A DNA stretch of 38,302 nt, taken from SSF26 sp037443945. Lineage in GTDB: Bacteria > Chloroflexota > Anaerolineae > J102. Shown here in pieces: positions 23,763 to 33,846 of the stretch; the first letter of the stretch is position 1; each line of letters begins with the position of its first letter. Below the pieces are notes generated by a model. That model saw nothing but the letters and a program-made list of their open reading frames with translations. It did no database searches and had not been told where the DNA came from. Location: the NCBI GenBank assembly GCA_037443945.1, contig JBBINH010000029.1, positions 1-38,302 of the forward strand. The letters are read 5' to 3'. A program made the translations under genes and the position numbers.

Positions 23763-24227
23763 AGGGAATGACCCGTTGTTGGAAGCTGCTTACGGTCACC
23801 GGGGGCACACCGGCAACGGGACTGAGGGCAAGCTACCGAAGGCGGCGAACCATCGCCAGACCTGCAGCAGATTGCCCTCGGGCGCGGAGCCCCTCGATGG
23901 TTTGCGAGGGTAGCGGGTGGGTGTCCTGGGGAGTATAATATGGAAGGACTTTTTTCGCACATAGCGGGGCCAAATACGGAGCAAATGGTATGTCTCATAC
24001 CAATTTGCACTTTTTGCCCTTTTGTTGTTTTAGGTCGCGTCCCATAACGGCTGCCGGCGTCTTGTTGCATAGCACCCTTTCTTCTGAAACGGGCCATGAG
24101 CACCAAGTCGGTAAGCCCCTTGTCGGCTGTTGCGAGGAGTTGAACCGCTTACCCGCCGCATAAGCCGCCCGGATCGGAGTCTCAAAAGCCGCCGTCGATC
24201 GGCCGTCTTGCTAACGTTCTCTTGTCT
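23763..24227. other. 465-bp intergenic region between ubiD-like and HD-GYP genes
   Basis: A divergent intergenic region with unusually low GC in its middle (about 23930-24040). It contains a good -10 box TATAAT (plus strand 23934-23939) without a convincing -35 box, the long inverted repeat listed separately (23981-24008), and several T-runs. I looked for a c-di-GMP riboswitch ahead of the HD-GYP gene and saw none. No protein-coding frame here resembles a family. A short RNA starting at the TATAAT box and ending at the hairpin is possible but unproven. Confidence 0.5.
23981..24008. repeat. Near-perfect inverted repeat followed by T-runs
   Basis: A 12-base left arm (GCAAATGGTATG) and a 13-base right arm (CATACCAATTTGC) pair perfectly except for one bulged A; the loop is TCT. 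On the plus strand it is followed by TTTTT (24011-24015), TTTT (24020-24023) and TTTT (24027-24030), so it has the look of a terminator, although no plus-strand gene ends here. It may instead be an operator or end a small RNA. Confidence 0.6.
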
Positions 24228-27200
24228 ATGCTACCTTTTCACCGTCTCGCTATGCCAGCCGTTTCGTCTCCCTCGGTTCGTCTTTTCTGGCAAAGCCTTT
24301 TTGGGGCCTTGTTTCTGGCCTGGATAGGCGTGGCGTCCATCTGGCAGCAATGGCAGGTGAGTACCGCAGAAGAGGACATGCGTCGGGAACTTCAAGAGCA
24401 GACCATCGCCGTTGCCCAGGCCATTGCGCCCGAAGCAGCGCTCTGGCTGCGGGGGAATGCCCTGCCCTCCCCGGCCTTTCGTCGGTTGACAGCCGGCCTG
24501 ACCGCCTATCGCCAACAACTCGCCTATCGGAGCCTTTACATTCTGGCCCGACAAGATGGGCAGATCGTATGGGGAACCGCAGCGATGGACCGGGGCGAAC
24601 CACCGGTGCCGGGGACCCTGTACGATTGCGAGACCCTGGCGTCTGTAGTCGAGGTTTTCAACCATGGTCAGGTCCTGGTCTATGGCCCTTATCGCCGCGA
24701 GGAAACGGTTTTTGTCTCGGCCTTTGCGCCTGTTATCGATCCGCTAACGGGAGCGGTGCGGTTGGTCGTAGGGGCAGATGCCGATGGCGACCGCTGGCAG
24801 ATGGCGTTACGACGGACACGCATGGCTGTGTGGGGTTACAACGCCATTTTGCTGACTCTGGTCGTGCTGGGCTTCGTCCTCTTTTGGTATCGTCCCGTTC
24901 TGCCGCCGCCATGGCGGGCGCGTTTGCGCTATGCCGAGACGTACCTGGTGACCGCTTTCGGTATTGCCCTCACCCTCATCCTGACCCTAACCCTGCAGAA
25001 CGTCGAGGAGCGTTCACGATACCAGATTTTCCATCATATCGCCCGGACAGAAGCCGAACTGATACGGGGCGCCTTTGCCGCAATCCAGGCAACCCTCGAC
25101 ACGACGGCCCGGTTCATGGCCGAATCGGTCTTTGTCAGCCGTGGCGAGTTCCGCTCCTTTGGGGTGCCGCTTATCCGAAACGCCCACCTAACCGCGCTGG
25201 GATGGGTGTCACCCATCCCGGTTGAGCGCCGAGAGGCCTGGGAAAAGCGCGCCCACAGCGAGAGTATCGCCGATTTTGTCGTTTGGGAAGCCGGACCGGA
25301 TGGACAACCCACGGCGGCAACAGTGCGGGAGGTGTACTACCCGTTGTGGTATGTCGCCACGGCCGGCGAAGCCGTAGTCCGCCTGGGTTACGATTTTGCC
25401 TCCCATCCGACGGCGCGCGCGGCCCTGGAGAAAGCCATGGCCGAGGGTCTGAGCACGGCCACAGCACCGCTAATGCTACCCGGCCAGACCCGGCCGATCA
25501 TCCTCGTCTTTCGACCGGTGTTGTCCGGTCGCCTGTTGCGGGGAGTCCTCGTCGCCTTTGTGGCGGCCGATTCGTTCCTGACCACCGTGCTCCAAACCGC
25601 TCCGGTGACCGATCCGGCGGTGACGGCCGTCCTGTATCGTCTCGAAACCAATCGCTCCCCGCAAGCGCTGATGGCGGCGCCTTTTGCGGCGATCGAGAGT
25701 TTGACCCAAGAGACAACGGCTTTGCCCAGGGTCCTGTTCCCCATCTTGGCTTTCGACCAGGCCTATGCCCTGCACATCAGCAGTCCACCGCGTTTTCTGG
25801 CCGACTACCCACGTCGGGCCGGTCCGGCGGCGCTCTTGATCGGCGCTTTGTTCACCATCCTCATCACCGCTTTCACCACGGTGGCCTTGCGCTACCGCAA
25901 CGAGTTAGAGGTTCAGGTCGCCGTGCGCACAGGCGCATTGCGCGCTCGTGAGACCTATCTGACAAGCCTGCTCGAGACCCTGAGCGATGTCGTCTTTACC
26001 GTCCAGCTCCCGGAACGGCGCATTAGCTATGTCAATCGCCGCGTGTACGACGTGTTCGGCTATCAACCGCAAGAGGTCATCGGGCAGAGCAGCCGCCTGT
26101 TCTACCCCACCGAGGTTGATTTTAAGGCCTACGGTCAGGCTCTGGCCGAGGCCCAGACGCAAGGGCACCACCACATCCATCGGGAACTGCTTCTACGCCG
26201 CCAGGACGGTCGCCTCTTCTGGGCCGAAGTGGATACGACCTTTCTGGATGCCTGCGCATGGCCGGATACGGCCATCACCCTGGTGCGGGACATCAGTGTC
26301 CGCAAAGAAGCCGAGGACCGGTTGCGCGCCAGCGAAGAGCGGTATCGCCTGGTGTTCAATTCCATGCTCAACGGGTTTGTGCTGTACGAGGTTGTGTATG
26401 ATGAAGCCGGCGAGCCCGTGGACTATCGCTTTCTGGAGGTCAACCCTGCCTTTGAACGCCTGACCGGTCTGTCGCGAACGGCGATCGGCGGTCGCACCTT
26501 GCGCGAGGTGTTGCCGGATGTGGAAGCAGAATGGCTGGACCACTATGCCACTGCCGTGCGCAGCGGTCGGCCGGTCTATTTCGATCACAACAGCCGACCG
26601 CTGAAGCGCTATTATGAGGTCAGTGCGTATTGTCCGCAGCCGGGCCAGCTCGTTAGCTTTTTCAACGACGTCACCGAGCGCGAGGAGGCCAAAAAGCAAA
26701 GCGAGAAGCAGGTGCAACGTCTGGCCGCGCTCCGCACGATTGATATGGCCACGGCGGGGAGTTTGGACTTGCGAACGATTTTGGACGTTGTCAACCGGCA
26801 GGTTTTGAGCCAACTCCAGGTGGATGCCGTGGCCGTTTCGCTCCTCGAGAAAGACGGCATCCACCTTCGCTATACCGCCGGTCGTGGGCTGGCGGCGCGC
26901 AGCCCCGAGACGGCGCGGGTGGACGAGGGTTATCTGGGTGACGCCGTGCGCGAACGTCGCATCAAGGTCCTTCATCGTGACGACCCGGAAGCGGCCGACG
27001 ACCCACGCCTGGCCGTCCTGATCGCCGAACAGTTTGCCTGCGCCTATGCGGCGCCCCTTGTGACCAAGGGCGAAGTGAAAGGGGTTTTGGAGGTGTTCGC
27101 CCGTCATCCCTGCGATCCGGATGACGACTGGTTTGACTTTTTCGAGACCCTGGCCGGTCAGGCCGCCATCGCCATTGACAACGCCCAGCTCTTTGCGAGC

Positions 27201-27815
27201 CTGCAACGGGCTCATGCCGAATTGGCCGCGGCCTATGATGCCACCATTGAAGGCTGGGTGCGCGCGCTGGACTTGCGCGATCGGGAGACCGAAGGTCACA
27301 CGCGGCGTGTCGTCGTGATGAGCGAACACCTGGCGCGGGCCTGGGGCCTGAGCGAGGCCGAAATCGTCCATTTACGCCGGGGCGCCCTCTTGCACGATAT
27401 CGGCAAAATGGCCGTGCCCGACAGCATCCTGCTCAAACAGGACAAACTCATCCCGGAAGAGGAAGCCATCATGCGCCGGCATCCCCTCTATGCTTACGAC
27501 CTGTTGGCACCCATTGCCTATCTGCGGCCGGCCCTGGACATCCCTCGCTACCATCACGAACGTTGGGACGGCAGCGGCTATCCCTACGGCCTCAAAGGCG
27601 AAGAAATCCCTCTGGCCGCGCGCTTATTCGCCGTGGTGGATGTTTGGGATGCCTTGCGTTCCAACCGACCCTATCGTCAAGCCTGGCCTAAAGAGCAAGC
27701 CATGGCCTATCTGCGCGCCCAGCGAGGCATCCTCTTCGATCCGCGCGTGGTGGATGTGTTCCTCGCCATGGTGGAGGCAATGGACGAAGAGCCGGACGGG
27801 AAGACAACCACCTAA
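24228..27815 (+). CDS. Membrane sensor with CHASE-like, PAS, PAS, GAF and HD-GYP domains
   Basis: A 1195-residue predicted c-di-GMP phosphodiesterase. Parts in order: membrane helix (about 20-40), extracytoplasmic region (about 45-195), two helices (about 202-220 and 238-256), a second extracytoplasmic sensory region of CHASE type (about 260-525), a helix (about 532-554), PAS (about 575-695, ending RDISVRKEAED), a second PAS (about 704-820), GAF (about 830-990) and HD-GYP (about 1005-1185). The catalytic signatures are complete: LLHDIGKMAVPD (H1056, D1057), RYHHERWDGSGYPYGLKG (GYP 1117-1119) and VVDVWDALRSNRPYR. It should therefore hydrolyse c-di-GMP rather than only bind it. Two separate external sensory regions are less common. 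I prefer the ATG at 24228 over TTG 24222; ATG 24252 is another option. Confidence 0.9.
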   Translation: MLPFHRLAMPAVSSPSVRLFWQSLFGALFLAWIGVASIWQQWQVSTAEEDMRRELQEQTIAVAQAIAPEAALWLRGNALPSPAFRRLTAGLTAYRQQLAYRSLYILARQDGQIVWGTAAMDRGEPPVPGTLYDCETLASVVEVFNHGQVLVYGPYRREETVFVSAFAPVIDPLTGAVRLVVGADADGDRWQMALRRTRMAVWGYNAILLTLVVLGFVLFWYRPVLPPPWRARLRYAETYLVTAFGIALTLILTLTLQNVEERSRYQIFHHIARTEAELIRGAFAAIQATLDTTARFMAESVFVSRGEFRSFGVPLIRNAHLTALGWVSPIPVERREAWEKRAHSESIADFVVWEAGPDGQPTAATVREVYYPLWYVATAGEAVVRLGYDFASHPTARAALEKAMAEGLSTATAPLMLPGQTRPIILVFRPVLSGRLLRGVLVAFVAADSFLTTVLQTAPVTDPAVTAVLYRLETNRSPQALMAAPFAAIESLTQETTALPRVLFPILAFDQAYALHISSPPRFLADYPRRAGPAALLIGALFTILITAFTTVALRYRNELEVQVAVRTGALRARETYLTSLLETLSDVVFTVQLPERRISYVNRRVYDVFGYQPQEVIGQSSRLFYPTEVDFKAYGQALAEAQTQGHHHIHRELLLRRQDGRLFWAEVDTTFLDACAWPDTAITLVRDISVRKEAEDRLRASEERYRLVFNSMLNGFVLYEVVYDEAGEPVDYRFLEVNPAFERLTGLSRTAIGGRTLREVLPDVEAEWLDHYATAVRSGRPVYFDHNSRPLKRYYEVSAYCPQPGQLVSFFNDVTEREEAKKQSEKQVQRLAALRTIDMATAGSLDLRTILDVVNRQVLSQLQVDAVAVSLLEKDGIHLRYTAGRGLAARSPETARVDEGYLGDAVRERRIKVLHRDDPEAADDPRLAVLIAEQFACAYAAPLVTKGEVKGVLEVFARHPCDPDDDWFDFFETLAGQAAIAIDNAQLFASLQRAHAELAAAYDATIEGWVRALDLRDRETEGHTRRVVVMSEHLARAWGLSEAEIVHLRRGALLHDIGKMAVPDSILLKQDKLIPEEEAIMRRHPLYAYDLLAPIAYLRPALDIPRYHHERWDGSGYPYGLKGEEIPLAARLFAVVDVWDALRSNRPYRQAWPKEQAMAYLRAQRGILFDPRVVDVFLAMVEAMDEEPDGKTTT

Positions 27816-27938
27816 TCCCCGCTCTGCCACCCGCTCGCGGCCGGCATAGTTTGCTCTGCCGGCGTTTGGCTGCGCTAGAATAGAGCGGTTTCGCGCTTGC
27901 CATCGCTGTTTCATTCCCTCTTCTCGTTGACTCTGGCG

Positions 27939-28613
27939 ATGTTTCCCTTTGGTGTCATTTGGGACCTCGACGGCGTGCTCGTGGACACCGGTGAGTTCCA
28001 CTGGTTGGCCTGGCAAGAGGCGCTGGCCGACTACGGCCTCGGCATGACGTATGAGCAATTTCGCGCCACGTTTGGCATGCTCAATCGGGACATCCTCGGC
28101 CCTATGCTGGGCGAACGGGCCACACCGGAGCTTATTCAGACGATTAGCGACCACAAAGAAGCCTGTTTCCGCCGTCTGATCCGGGATCGGATCCGACCGT
28201 TGCCGGGCGTGCGTCATTGGCTGGAGTCCCTGGCCGCGGCCGGTAGCGGCCAGGCCATTGCCTCCTCGGCGCCGCCGGACAACATTGCCGTCCTTCTGGA
28301 GACCTTGGGCATACGGCCGTTTTTCCAGGCCGTCATCTCGGCCGAAGGCATGCCTGGCAAGCCGGCGCCGGATGTCTTCCTGGCTGCCGCCCGCGCCTTG
28401 GGCTTGCCGCCTGCGCGCTGTGTGGTCATCGAGGATGCCGTTAGCGGCGTAGCCGGGGCCAAGGCCGCCGGCATGAAGTGCATCGCCGTCACCACCACGA
28501 ATCCGGCCCCGGCTCTGGCCGCGGCCGACCTGGTTGTACCTGACCTGACCGCCGTTGATCCCCAGGTCGTCCGGCGACTACTCGGTGTCGCTCCCGACTC
28601 AGCGGCACCATAA
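27939..28613 (+). CDS. HAD-superfamily phosphatase, beta-phosphoglucomutase-like
   Basis: A 224-residue HAD hydrolase, subfamily IA with a helical cap. The nucleophile motif is VIWDLDGVLVDTGEFHW (about 6-22, D9 and D11), motif II is the serine in ASSAPP, motif III is the lysine in GMPGKPAPDVFL, and motif IV is VIEDAVSGVAGAKAAGM. The 'DGVLVDT' form and the cap resemble beta-phosphoglucomutases and sugar-phosphate phosphatases, but the substrate cannot be fixed. The ATG at 27939 starts directly before the motif; an upstream frame extension to 27897 is unlikely. A possible TAGAAT -10 box lies at 27876-27881. It converges with tmk (gap 25 bases). Confidence 0.88.
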   Translation: MFPFGVIWDLDGVLVDTGEFHWLAWQEALADYGLGMTYEQFRATFGMLNRDILGPMLGERATPELIQTISDHKEACFRRLIRDRIRPLPGVRHWLESLAAAGSGQAIASSAPPDNIAVLLETLGIRPFFQAVISAEGMPGKPAPDVFLAAARALGLPPARCVVIEDAVSGVAGAKAAGMKCIAVTTTNPAPALAAADLVVPDLTAVDPQVVRRLLGVAPDSAAP

Positions 28614-28628
28614 ATGACAAAACAAACC

Positions 28629-28655
28629 GGGTTTGCGCTCAAGAGGCCCAAACCC
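28629..28655 (-). terminator. Possible terminator at the end of tmk
   Basis: On the minus strand, GGGTTTG and CAAACCC (7-bp stem, 28655-28649 with 28635-28629) enclose a 13-base loop and are followed by a T-rich stretch (GGTTTGTTTTG). Part of the stem lies inside the last codons of tmk. The large loop makes it a weak candidate. Confidence 0.35.
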
Positions 28656-29265
28656 CGTGGGCCAGGACCCGTTCGCGAATGTCCTGCTGGATCACGGCCA
28701 CCGGCCGGTCGGCATCGACCACGAGCCAACGGTGGGGCTCGGCTGCAGCCAGGGTCAGATAGCCCGTGCGCACACGGCGGTGAAAGGTCAGCGTCTCGGC
28801 CTCGAAGCGGGTCCACTCGGCCGGCGTTTGCGCCTTGCGTCGCAGCCCGATCTCGGCCGGCAGGTCGAGATACACCGTCAGATCGGGCGTGAGGCCGCCG
28901 GTGGCAAAGGTCGTAATCCGTTGCAGGATGTCGAGGGGCAGCCCACGGCCGTAGCCCTGATAGGCCAGGGTGCTATCGAAAAACCGGTCGCAGAGCACAA
29001 TCCAGCCCTGCTCCAGATGGGGGCGGATGACCTGGCGCACGATTTGGGCACGGGCAGCCGAATAGAGCAGGATCTCGGTCTCGGCGGTCATTTCCGTGTG
29101 GATGGGATCGAGCAGGATGGCACGGATGCGGTCGCCGATGGCGGTACCGCCCGGCTCGCGCGTGGCCAGCACCCGGTATCCCTGGGCCTGCAACCAATCC
29201 CGCAAGAGCTGCATTTGCGTGGTCTTGCCGCTGCCTTCGATACCTTCGAAGGTGATAAAAGCCAT
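28639..29265 (-). CDS. tmk: Thymidylate kinase
   Basis: A 208-residue kinase that converts dTMP to dTDP with ATP, essential for DNA synthesis. It shows the P-loop FEGIEGSGKTTQ (about 5-16), the TREPGGT block, the DRx motif CDRFFDSTLAYQGYGRGL (about 91-108) and a LID region near LRRKAQTPAEWTRFE. Length is normal. The Shine-Dalgarno-like AGGGGGA precedes the ATG at 29265, which I prefer over an in-frame codon at 29280. It follows the DUF554 gene by 11 bases, so the two share a transcript. Confidence 0.95.
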   Translation of the reverse strand: MAFITFEGIEGSGKTTQMQLLRDWLQAQGYRVLATREPGGTAIGDRIRAILLDPIHTEMTAETEILLYSAARAQIVRQVIRPHLEQGWIVLCDRFFDSTLAYQGYGRGLPLDILQRITTFATGGLTPDLTVYLDLPAEIGLRRKAQTPAEWTRFEAETLTFHRRVRTGYLTLAAAEPHRWLVVDADRPVAVIQQDIRERVLAHGVWAS

Positions 29266-29276
29266 GAGGATCCCCC

Positions 29277-30032
29277 TCACAGACGCACGCCCAGGCGCTG
29301 CAACAGGATAACGAACAACGGCGCCAGGAAGATGGCAGGCAGGAAATTGGCCGCCCGCAAGCGCTTGATATCCAGCAAGATGAAGGCAATGCTGAGGAGC
29401 ACGATCCCGCCGGTGGCGGTCATTTCGACCACGGCCGGATTATCGGCCGTCACCCCACCCAAGACGCCGCCGAAGAGCATGGCCGTCAGCGCCAGTCCCC
29501 CCTGGAAGCAGAAAACGGTCAAGGCCGAAAGCAAGACGCCTGCGCCCAGACTGGCTGCAAAGGCGATGCTGGCAAAACCGTCGAGGATGGCCTTGAGCAA
29601 GAGGAACTCGTAGTTGTTGACCAGGCCATCCTGGATCGAGCCGATAAGGGTGAGGGGCCCCACGCAGAACACCAGACTGGCCGTCACGAAGCCGCGCACG
29701 ATCCGGCCTTCCTCGACCGGTGCCGCTCCGCTCCAGCGTCGGCCCAAGCGCGTCTCCAGCCATCGGCCCAACGCTTCCAACCGCTCCTCCAGGTGTAGCC
29801 ACTCGCCCAGGATGGCACCACCGGCTACGGCAAAAAGCGGGACCAGAATGTTGCGCGTTGTCAGGGCATTGCTCATGGCCACCACCAACGTCACCAGACC
29901 CAGGCCGTGCAAAACCGTCTTCTGCATCACGGCGCTGAGGCGATGGCCGATAACAAGCCCGACCAGACTGCCGAGGATGACGGTGAAGGTGTTGATCAGG
30001 GTACCGGTGAGACCGGGGACGAGGACGGGCAT
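29277..30032 (-). CDS. DUF554-family integral membrane protein
   Basis: A 251-residue protein with about six or seven membrane segments, matching the DUF554 family (YqgA/YdfK type). Family blocks include GTLINTFTVILGSLVGLVIG at the N-terminus (9-28), FVTASLVFCVGPLTLIGSIQ (about 114-133), and DGFASIAFAASLGAGVLLSA (about 150-169). It is predicted to be a transporter-like protein of unknown substrate. A Shine-Dalgarno sequence (TGGAG) precedes the ATG. It lies upstream of tmk and 102 bases downstream of trpC. Confidence 0.85.
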   Translation of the reverse strand: MPVLVPGLTGTLINTFTVILGSLVGLVIGHRLSAVMQKTVLHGLGLVTLVVAMSNALTTRNILVPLFAVAGGAILGEWLHLEERLEALGRWLETRLGRRWSGAAPVEEGRIVRGFVTASLVFCVGPLTLIGSIQDGLVNNYEFLLLKAILDGFASIAFAASLGAGVLLSALTVFCFQGGLALTAMLFGGVLGGVTADNPAVVEMTATGGIVLLSIAFILLDIKRLRAANFLPAIFLAPLFVILLQRLGVRL

Positions 30033-30134
30033 GGTTTTCTCCAGGTCAGGGTGAGCCTCTTATGCTATACCAGGGCCGGGCGTTCTACCAAAGGTTTCCG
30101 ATCGCCGGAGAGGCGACCTCTCATGGCGAGGTCT

Positions 30135-30977
30135 TCAGACCGACACCCGGCCTGCGGCCACCAATTCCTTGAGCTTCCGTTCTCGTTCCGGTTGCGGCAG
30201 TTTCACCAGACTTTCGCCGACGAGCATGGCATGAACGCCCAACTCGCGCAGCTGTCGGACCTCGGCGGCGGTGGCGATGCCGCTCTCGCTGACGACGAGT
30301 ACATCCGGCGGGATTAAGGGTCGCAAGCGGGCCGTTGTCGTCAGATCGACGGAAAAATCCCGCAGGTTGCGATTGTTGATGCCGATCAGTCGCGGGTGCC
30401 GGCGCAGCGCCCGTTCCAGTTCGTGCTCATCATGGACTTCGACCAGGGCCTCCATGCCCAATTCGTGGCTATAGGCCAGCAGATCGCGATATTCGCCGTC
30501 GCTAAGCACGGCCATAATCAGCAAAACCGCATCGGCGCCGGCCACGCGGGCTTCCAGGACCTGATAGGGGTCGAAGATGAAGTCCTTGCGCAGGACCGGT
30601 ATGCTCAGACCCTGTTCGCGAAAAGCCTCCTTGATGGCGGTCAGAAAAGCCAGTTGACCCTGGAAAAAGCGGGCGTCGGTCAGGCAGGAGATGGCCGCTG
30701 CACCCCCTTGGGCATAAGTCAGCGCCAGGGCCACGGGGTCGAAATCGCGACAAAGCAGCCCTTTGCTGGGCGAGGCTTTCTTGACCTCGGCGATCAGGGC
30801 CACGCCCGATCCGGCCAGCGCCGCAGACAGGGAAAGGGCCGGCGGCGTGAAGCGAACAAGGGCGCGGAGATGGGCTTCCGGTCGTTCCTGTTGGTGGCGA
30901 GGCAGCTCCTGGCGCTTCCAGCGCATGATGTCGTCGAGGATAAGGCCCTGATGGCGTAGGCGTTGTGAGCGTTTCAT
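30135..30977 (-). CDS. trpC: Indole-3-glycerol-phosphate synthase
   Basis: A 280-residue TIM-barrel enzyme that closes the indole ring from CdRP in tryptophan synthesis. Conserved blocks are AEVKKASPSKG (about 63-73), VLRKDFIFDPYQ (about 127-138), EVHDEHELERAL (about 179-190), GINNRNL and VSESGI (about 229-234); the catalytic lysines and glutamates in these blocks are present. The start codon overlaps the trpD stop by 4 bases (ATGA), which indicates coupling. A short inverted repeat (GAGAGG-CGA-CCTCTC, 30108-30122) follows the stop, without a T-run. No trpF, trpB or trpA follows; they must lie elsewhere. Confidence 0.95.
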   Translation of the reverse strand: MKRSQRLRHQGLILDDIMRWKRQELPRHQQERPEAHLRALVRFTPPALSLSAALAGSGVALIAEVKKASPSKGLLCRDFDPVALALTYAQGGAAAISCLTDARFFQGQLAFLTAIKEAFREQGLSIPVLRKDFIFDPYQVLEARVAGADAVLLIMAVLSDGEYRDLLAYSHELGMEALVEVHDEHELERALRRHPRLIGINNRNLRDFSVDLTTTARLRPLIPPDVLVVSESGIATAAEVRQLRELGVHAMLVGESLVKLPQPERERKLKELVAAGRVSV

Positions 30978-32005
30978 AGCGCTTGGTCCGGCTGCTGCGA
31001 AAACGCGATGAGGGCCTCCAGTTTGGCCAGCGCGGCGCCGCTATCCAGGCTTTGGGTCGCCTGGGCCAGGGCCTGCTCCCAATTCAAGTCCTCCACCGCC
31101 AATGCGGCAGCGGCATTGAGCAGGACCACATCCCGCCGGGGGCCGCGGTCTTGACCCGAGAGGATGGCCCGGGTGGTGGCAGCGTTTTCCTCGGCGGTAC
31201 CGCCCAGTAGATCGGCCAGATGGCAACGCCGCAGCCCCAGCTCCGTCGGATCCAGGGCAAAGGTGCGCACCTGGCCGTGCAGCAAGTGGGCAACCCGGTT
31301 GACGCCGGTTGTGCTCAGTTCGTCCAGGCCATCGGCCCCGTGGAAAACCAGCGCGGCCCGCACTCCCAGCCGCCCCAGAACCTGCGCCATGGGTTCGATG
31401 AGGGCCGGATCGAAGACGCCGATGATCTGATGGGTGGCGCTGGCCGGATTGGTGAGAGGGCCAAGGATGTTGAAAATGGTGCGCACGCCCAGTTCGCGAC
31501 GCGGGCCGGCCGCATGGCGCATGGCCGGATGGTGGTGGACGGCGTAGAGAAAGCCGATGCCGATGTGGTCAATGCAGGCGCCCACCTGCTCCGGCGTCAG
31601 GTCGAGGTTGACCCCCAGCGCCCTCAGCACATCGGCACTCCCGGCTTTCGAGGTGATCGAGCGATTGCCGTGTTTGGCGACGGGCACGCCGCAACCCGCC
31701 ACGACAAAAGCAGCCGTCGTCGAAATGTTGAAGGTACCCCCGTAATCGCCGCCGGTGCCACACGTGTCCACGAGACGGCCATCGGCGTGATGTGGGACCG
31801 GAATGGCGTATTCGCGCATGGCGCGTGCGCTGCCGGCGATCTCGGCCACCGTGGGACCTTTGGCCGCCAACCCGACCAAATAACCGCCGATCTGGGCGGC
31901 GGTGGCTTCACCGGCCATAATGGCCGCCATGACCCGGTAGGCTTCTTCTTCGGTGAGGTCTTTGCCGGCAATAAGATGGGCAATAGCCTGGGATAAAATG
32001 CTCAT
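30974..32005 (-). CDS. trpD: Anthranilate phosphoribosyltransferase
   Basis: A 343-residue enzyme that joins anthranilate and PRPP. The PRPP and Mg sites are present: DTCGTGGDYGGTFNIST (about 80-96), KHGNRSITSKAGSADVLRAL (about 110-129) and the Mg-binding acidic pair in ADGLDELS (about 224-231). Length is typical. A Shine-Dalgarno sequence (GGAGG) sits before the ATG, which overlaps the trpG stop by 4 bases (ATGA); its own stop overlaps trpC in the same way. Confidence 0.96.
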   Translation of the reverse strand: MSILSQAIAHLIAGKDLTEEEAYRVMAAIMAGEATAAQIGGYLVGLAAKGPTVAEIAGSARAMREYAIPVPHHADGRLVDTCGTGGDYGGTFNISTTAAFVVAGCGVPVAKHGNRSITSKAGSADVLRALGVNLDLTPEQVGACIDHIGIGFLYAVHHHPAMRHAAGPRRELGVRTIFNILGPLTNPASATHQIIGVFDPALIEPMAQVLGRLGVRAALVFHGADGLDELSTTGVNRVAHLLHGQVRTFALDPTELGLRRCHLADLLGGTAEENAATTRAILSGQDRGPRRDVVLLNAAAALAVEDLNWEQALAQATQSLDSGAALAKLEALIAFSQQPDQAL

Positions 32006-32583
32006 GATGTCCTCCGGCGCATTTGCAAAAAGTTGCTCAGCAGTTGCTTACCACCTTCGGTGAGAATGCTTTCGGGATGGAACTGAACGCCGTAACAGGG
32101 ATGGTGCCGGTGCTTCATCCCCATGACCTCGCCCTCGGCGGTAAAGGCGATGAGGACGAAGTCCGGCGGCAGGGGTTCACGCACAATGAGGGAATGGTAG
32201 CGGGTAGCCTGAAAGGGGCTGGGAATGCCGGTGAACAGGGGGTCGCCGGTGTGATAGACGGGACTGACTTTACCGTGCATCAGGCGGGGTGCCCGCGTCA
32301 CCACACCGCCGAACACATGGCCCAGGCACTGATGGCCCAGGCATACGCCCAGGATGGGCGTCGTTTGGTAAAAGGCGCGGATGACCTCGTTGCTGATGCC
32401 GCCATCCTCGGCCGGTGTGCCGGGGCCGGGCGAGATGACGATATGGGAGGGTTGCAGGCGGCGAATTTCCTCAACGGTGACCTCGTCGTTTCGCCAAACG
32501 CGCAAATCGGCCCCCAATTCGCCCAGATATTGCACCAAATTGTAGGTAAATGAATCGTAATTATCAATAACAACGACTGTCAT
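32002..32583 (-). CDS. trpG: Anthranilate synthase glutamine amidotransferase subunit
   Basis: A 193-residue class I amidotransferase that supplies ammonia from glutamine to TrpE. The catalytic triad is visible: the cysteine in ILGVCLGHQCLG (C80), and the histidine and glutamate in VQFHPESILTEGG. The N-terminus VIDNYDSFTYNLVQYLGELG is characteristic of TrpG/PabA. Because trpE in the operon is a dedicated anthranilate synthase, TrpG is more likely than PabA, though one protein may serve both. It lies 89 bases after trpS, a wider gap than others in the operon, which holds the repeat element described separately. Confidence 0.95.
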   Translation of the reverse strand: MTVVVIDNYDSFTYNLVQYLGELGADLRVWRNDEVTVEEIRRLQPSHIVISPGPGTPAEDGGISNEVIRAFYQTTPILGVCLGHQCLGHVFGGVVTRAPRLMHGKVSPVYHTGDPLFTGIPSPFQATRYHSLIVREPLPPDFVLIAFTAEGEVMGMKHRHHPCYGVQFHPESILTEGGKQLLSNFLQMRRRTS

Positions 32584-32632
32584 CGGAATATTGAGAAGTT
32601 GAAGCGTTAAGGGAACAAAAAGTCAAAAAGTG

Positions 32633-32672
32633 GGCAACGTTGCCGGGTTCAAACGAGCCAACATGCCAACGT

Positions 32673-32684
<12 letters not shown>
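32633..32684. repeat. Cluster of AACGTT-type repeats in the trpS-trpG gap
   Basis: The gap holds a perfect 12-bp palindrome GGCAACGTTGCC (32633-32644), and then two more AACGTT copies around the trpS stop, in CCAACGTTCAAACGTTCGAA (32667-32686). A 9-base word GTTCAAACG occurs twice (32647-32655 and 32671-32679). The gap is also richer in A and T than the neighbouring genes. This looks like a short degenerate repeat family of intergenic type; the function is unknown. Confidence 0.5.
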
Positions 32685-33743
<1,059 letters not shown>

Positions 33744-33846
33744 TTCACCGTACTCGAATTGACAGATCCAAAGGGGAGAGACACGAGAGTAGGAAAAGAG
33801 CGCTGCGGGAGGGCACGCCTTGCCGACATAAGCCAAAGGACCGGGT

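Noticed and set aside
24030..24227. c-di-GMP riboswitch ahead of the HD-GYP gene
   Set aside because: I looked for the conserved GEMM core segments in the leader and did not find them.
26193..27371. A 392-residue minus-strand open frame inside the HD-GYP gene
   Set aside because: It runs antisense to the PAS, GAF and HD-GYP coding sequence and has no recognisable motif.
27851..27881. Promoter TTGCTC-N19-TAGAAT for the HAD phosphatase gene
   Set aside because: The -10 box is acceptable but the spacing of 19 and the weak -35 make it too uncertain to list.
30108..30122. Hairpin GAGAGG-CGA-CCTCTC after trpC as a terminator
   Set aside because: No T-run follows on the minus strand, so it does not meet the usual form of an intrinsic terminator.
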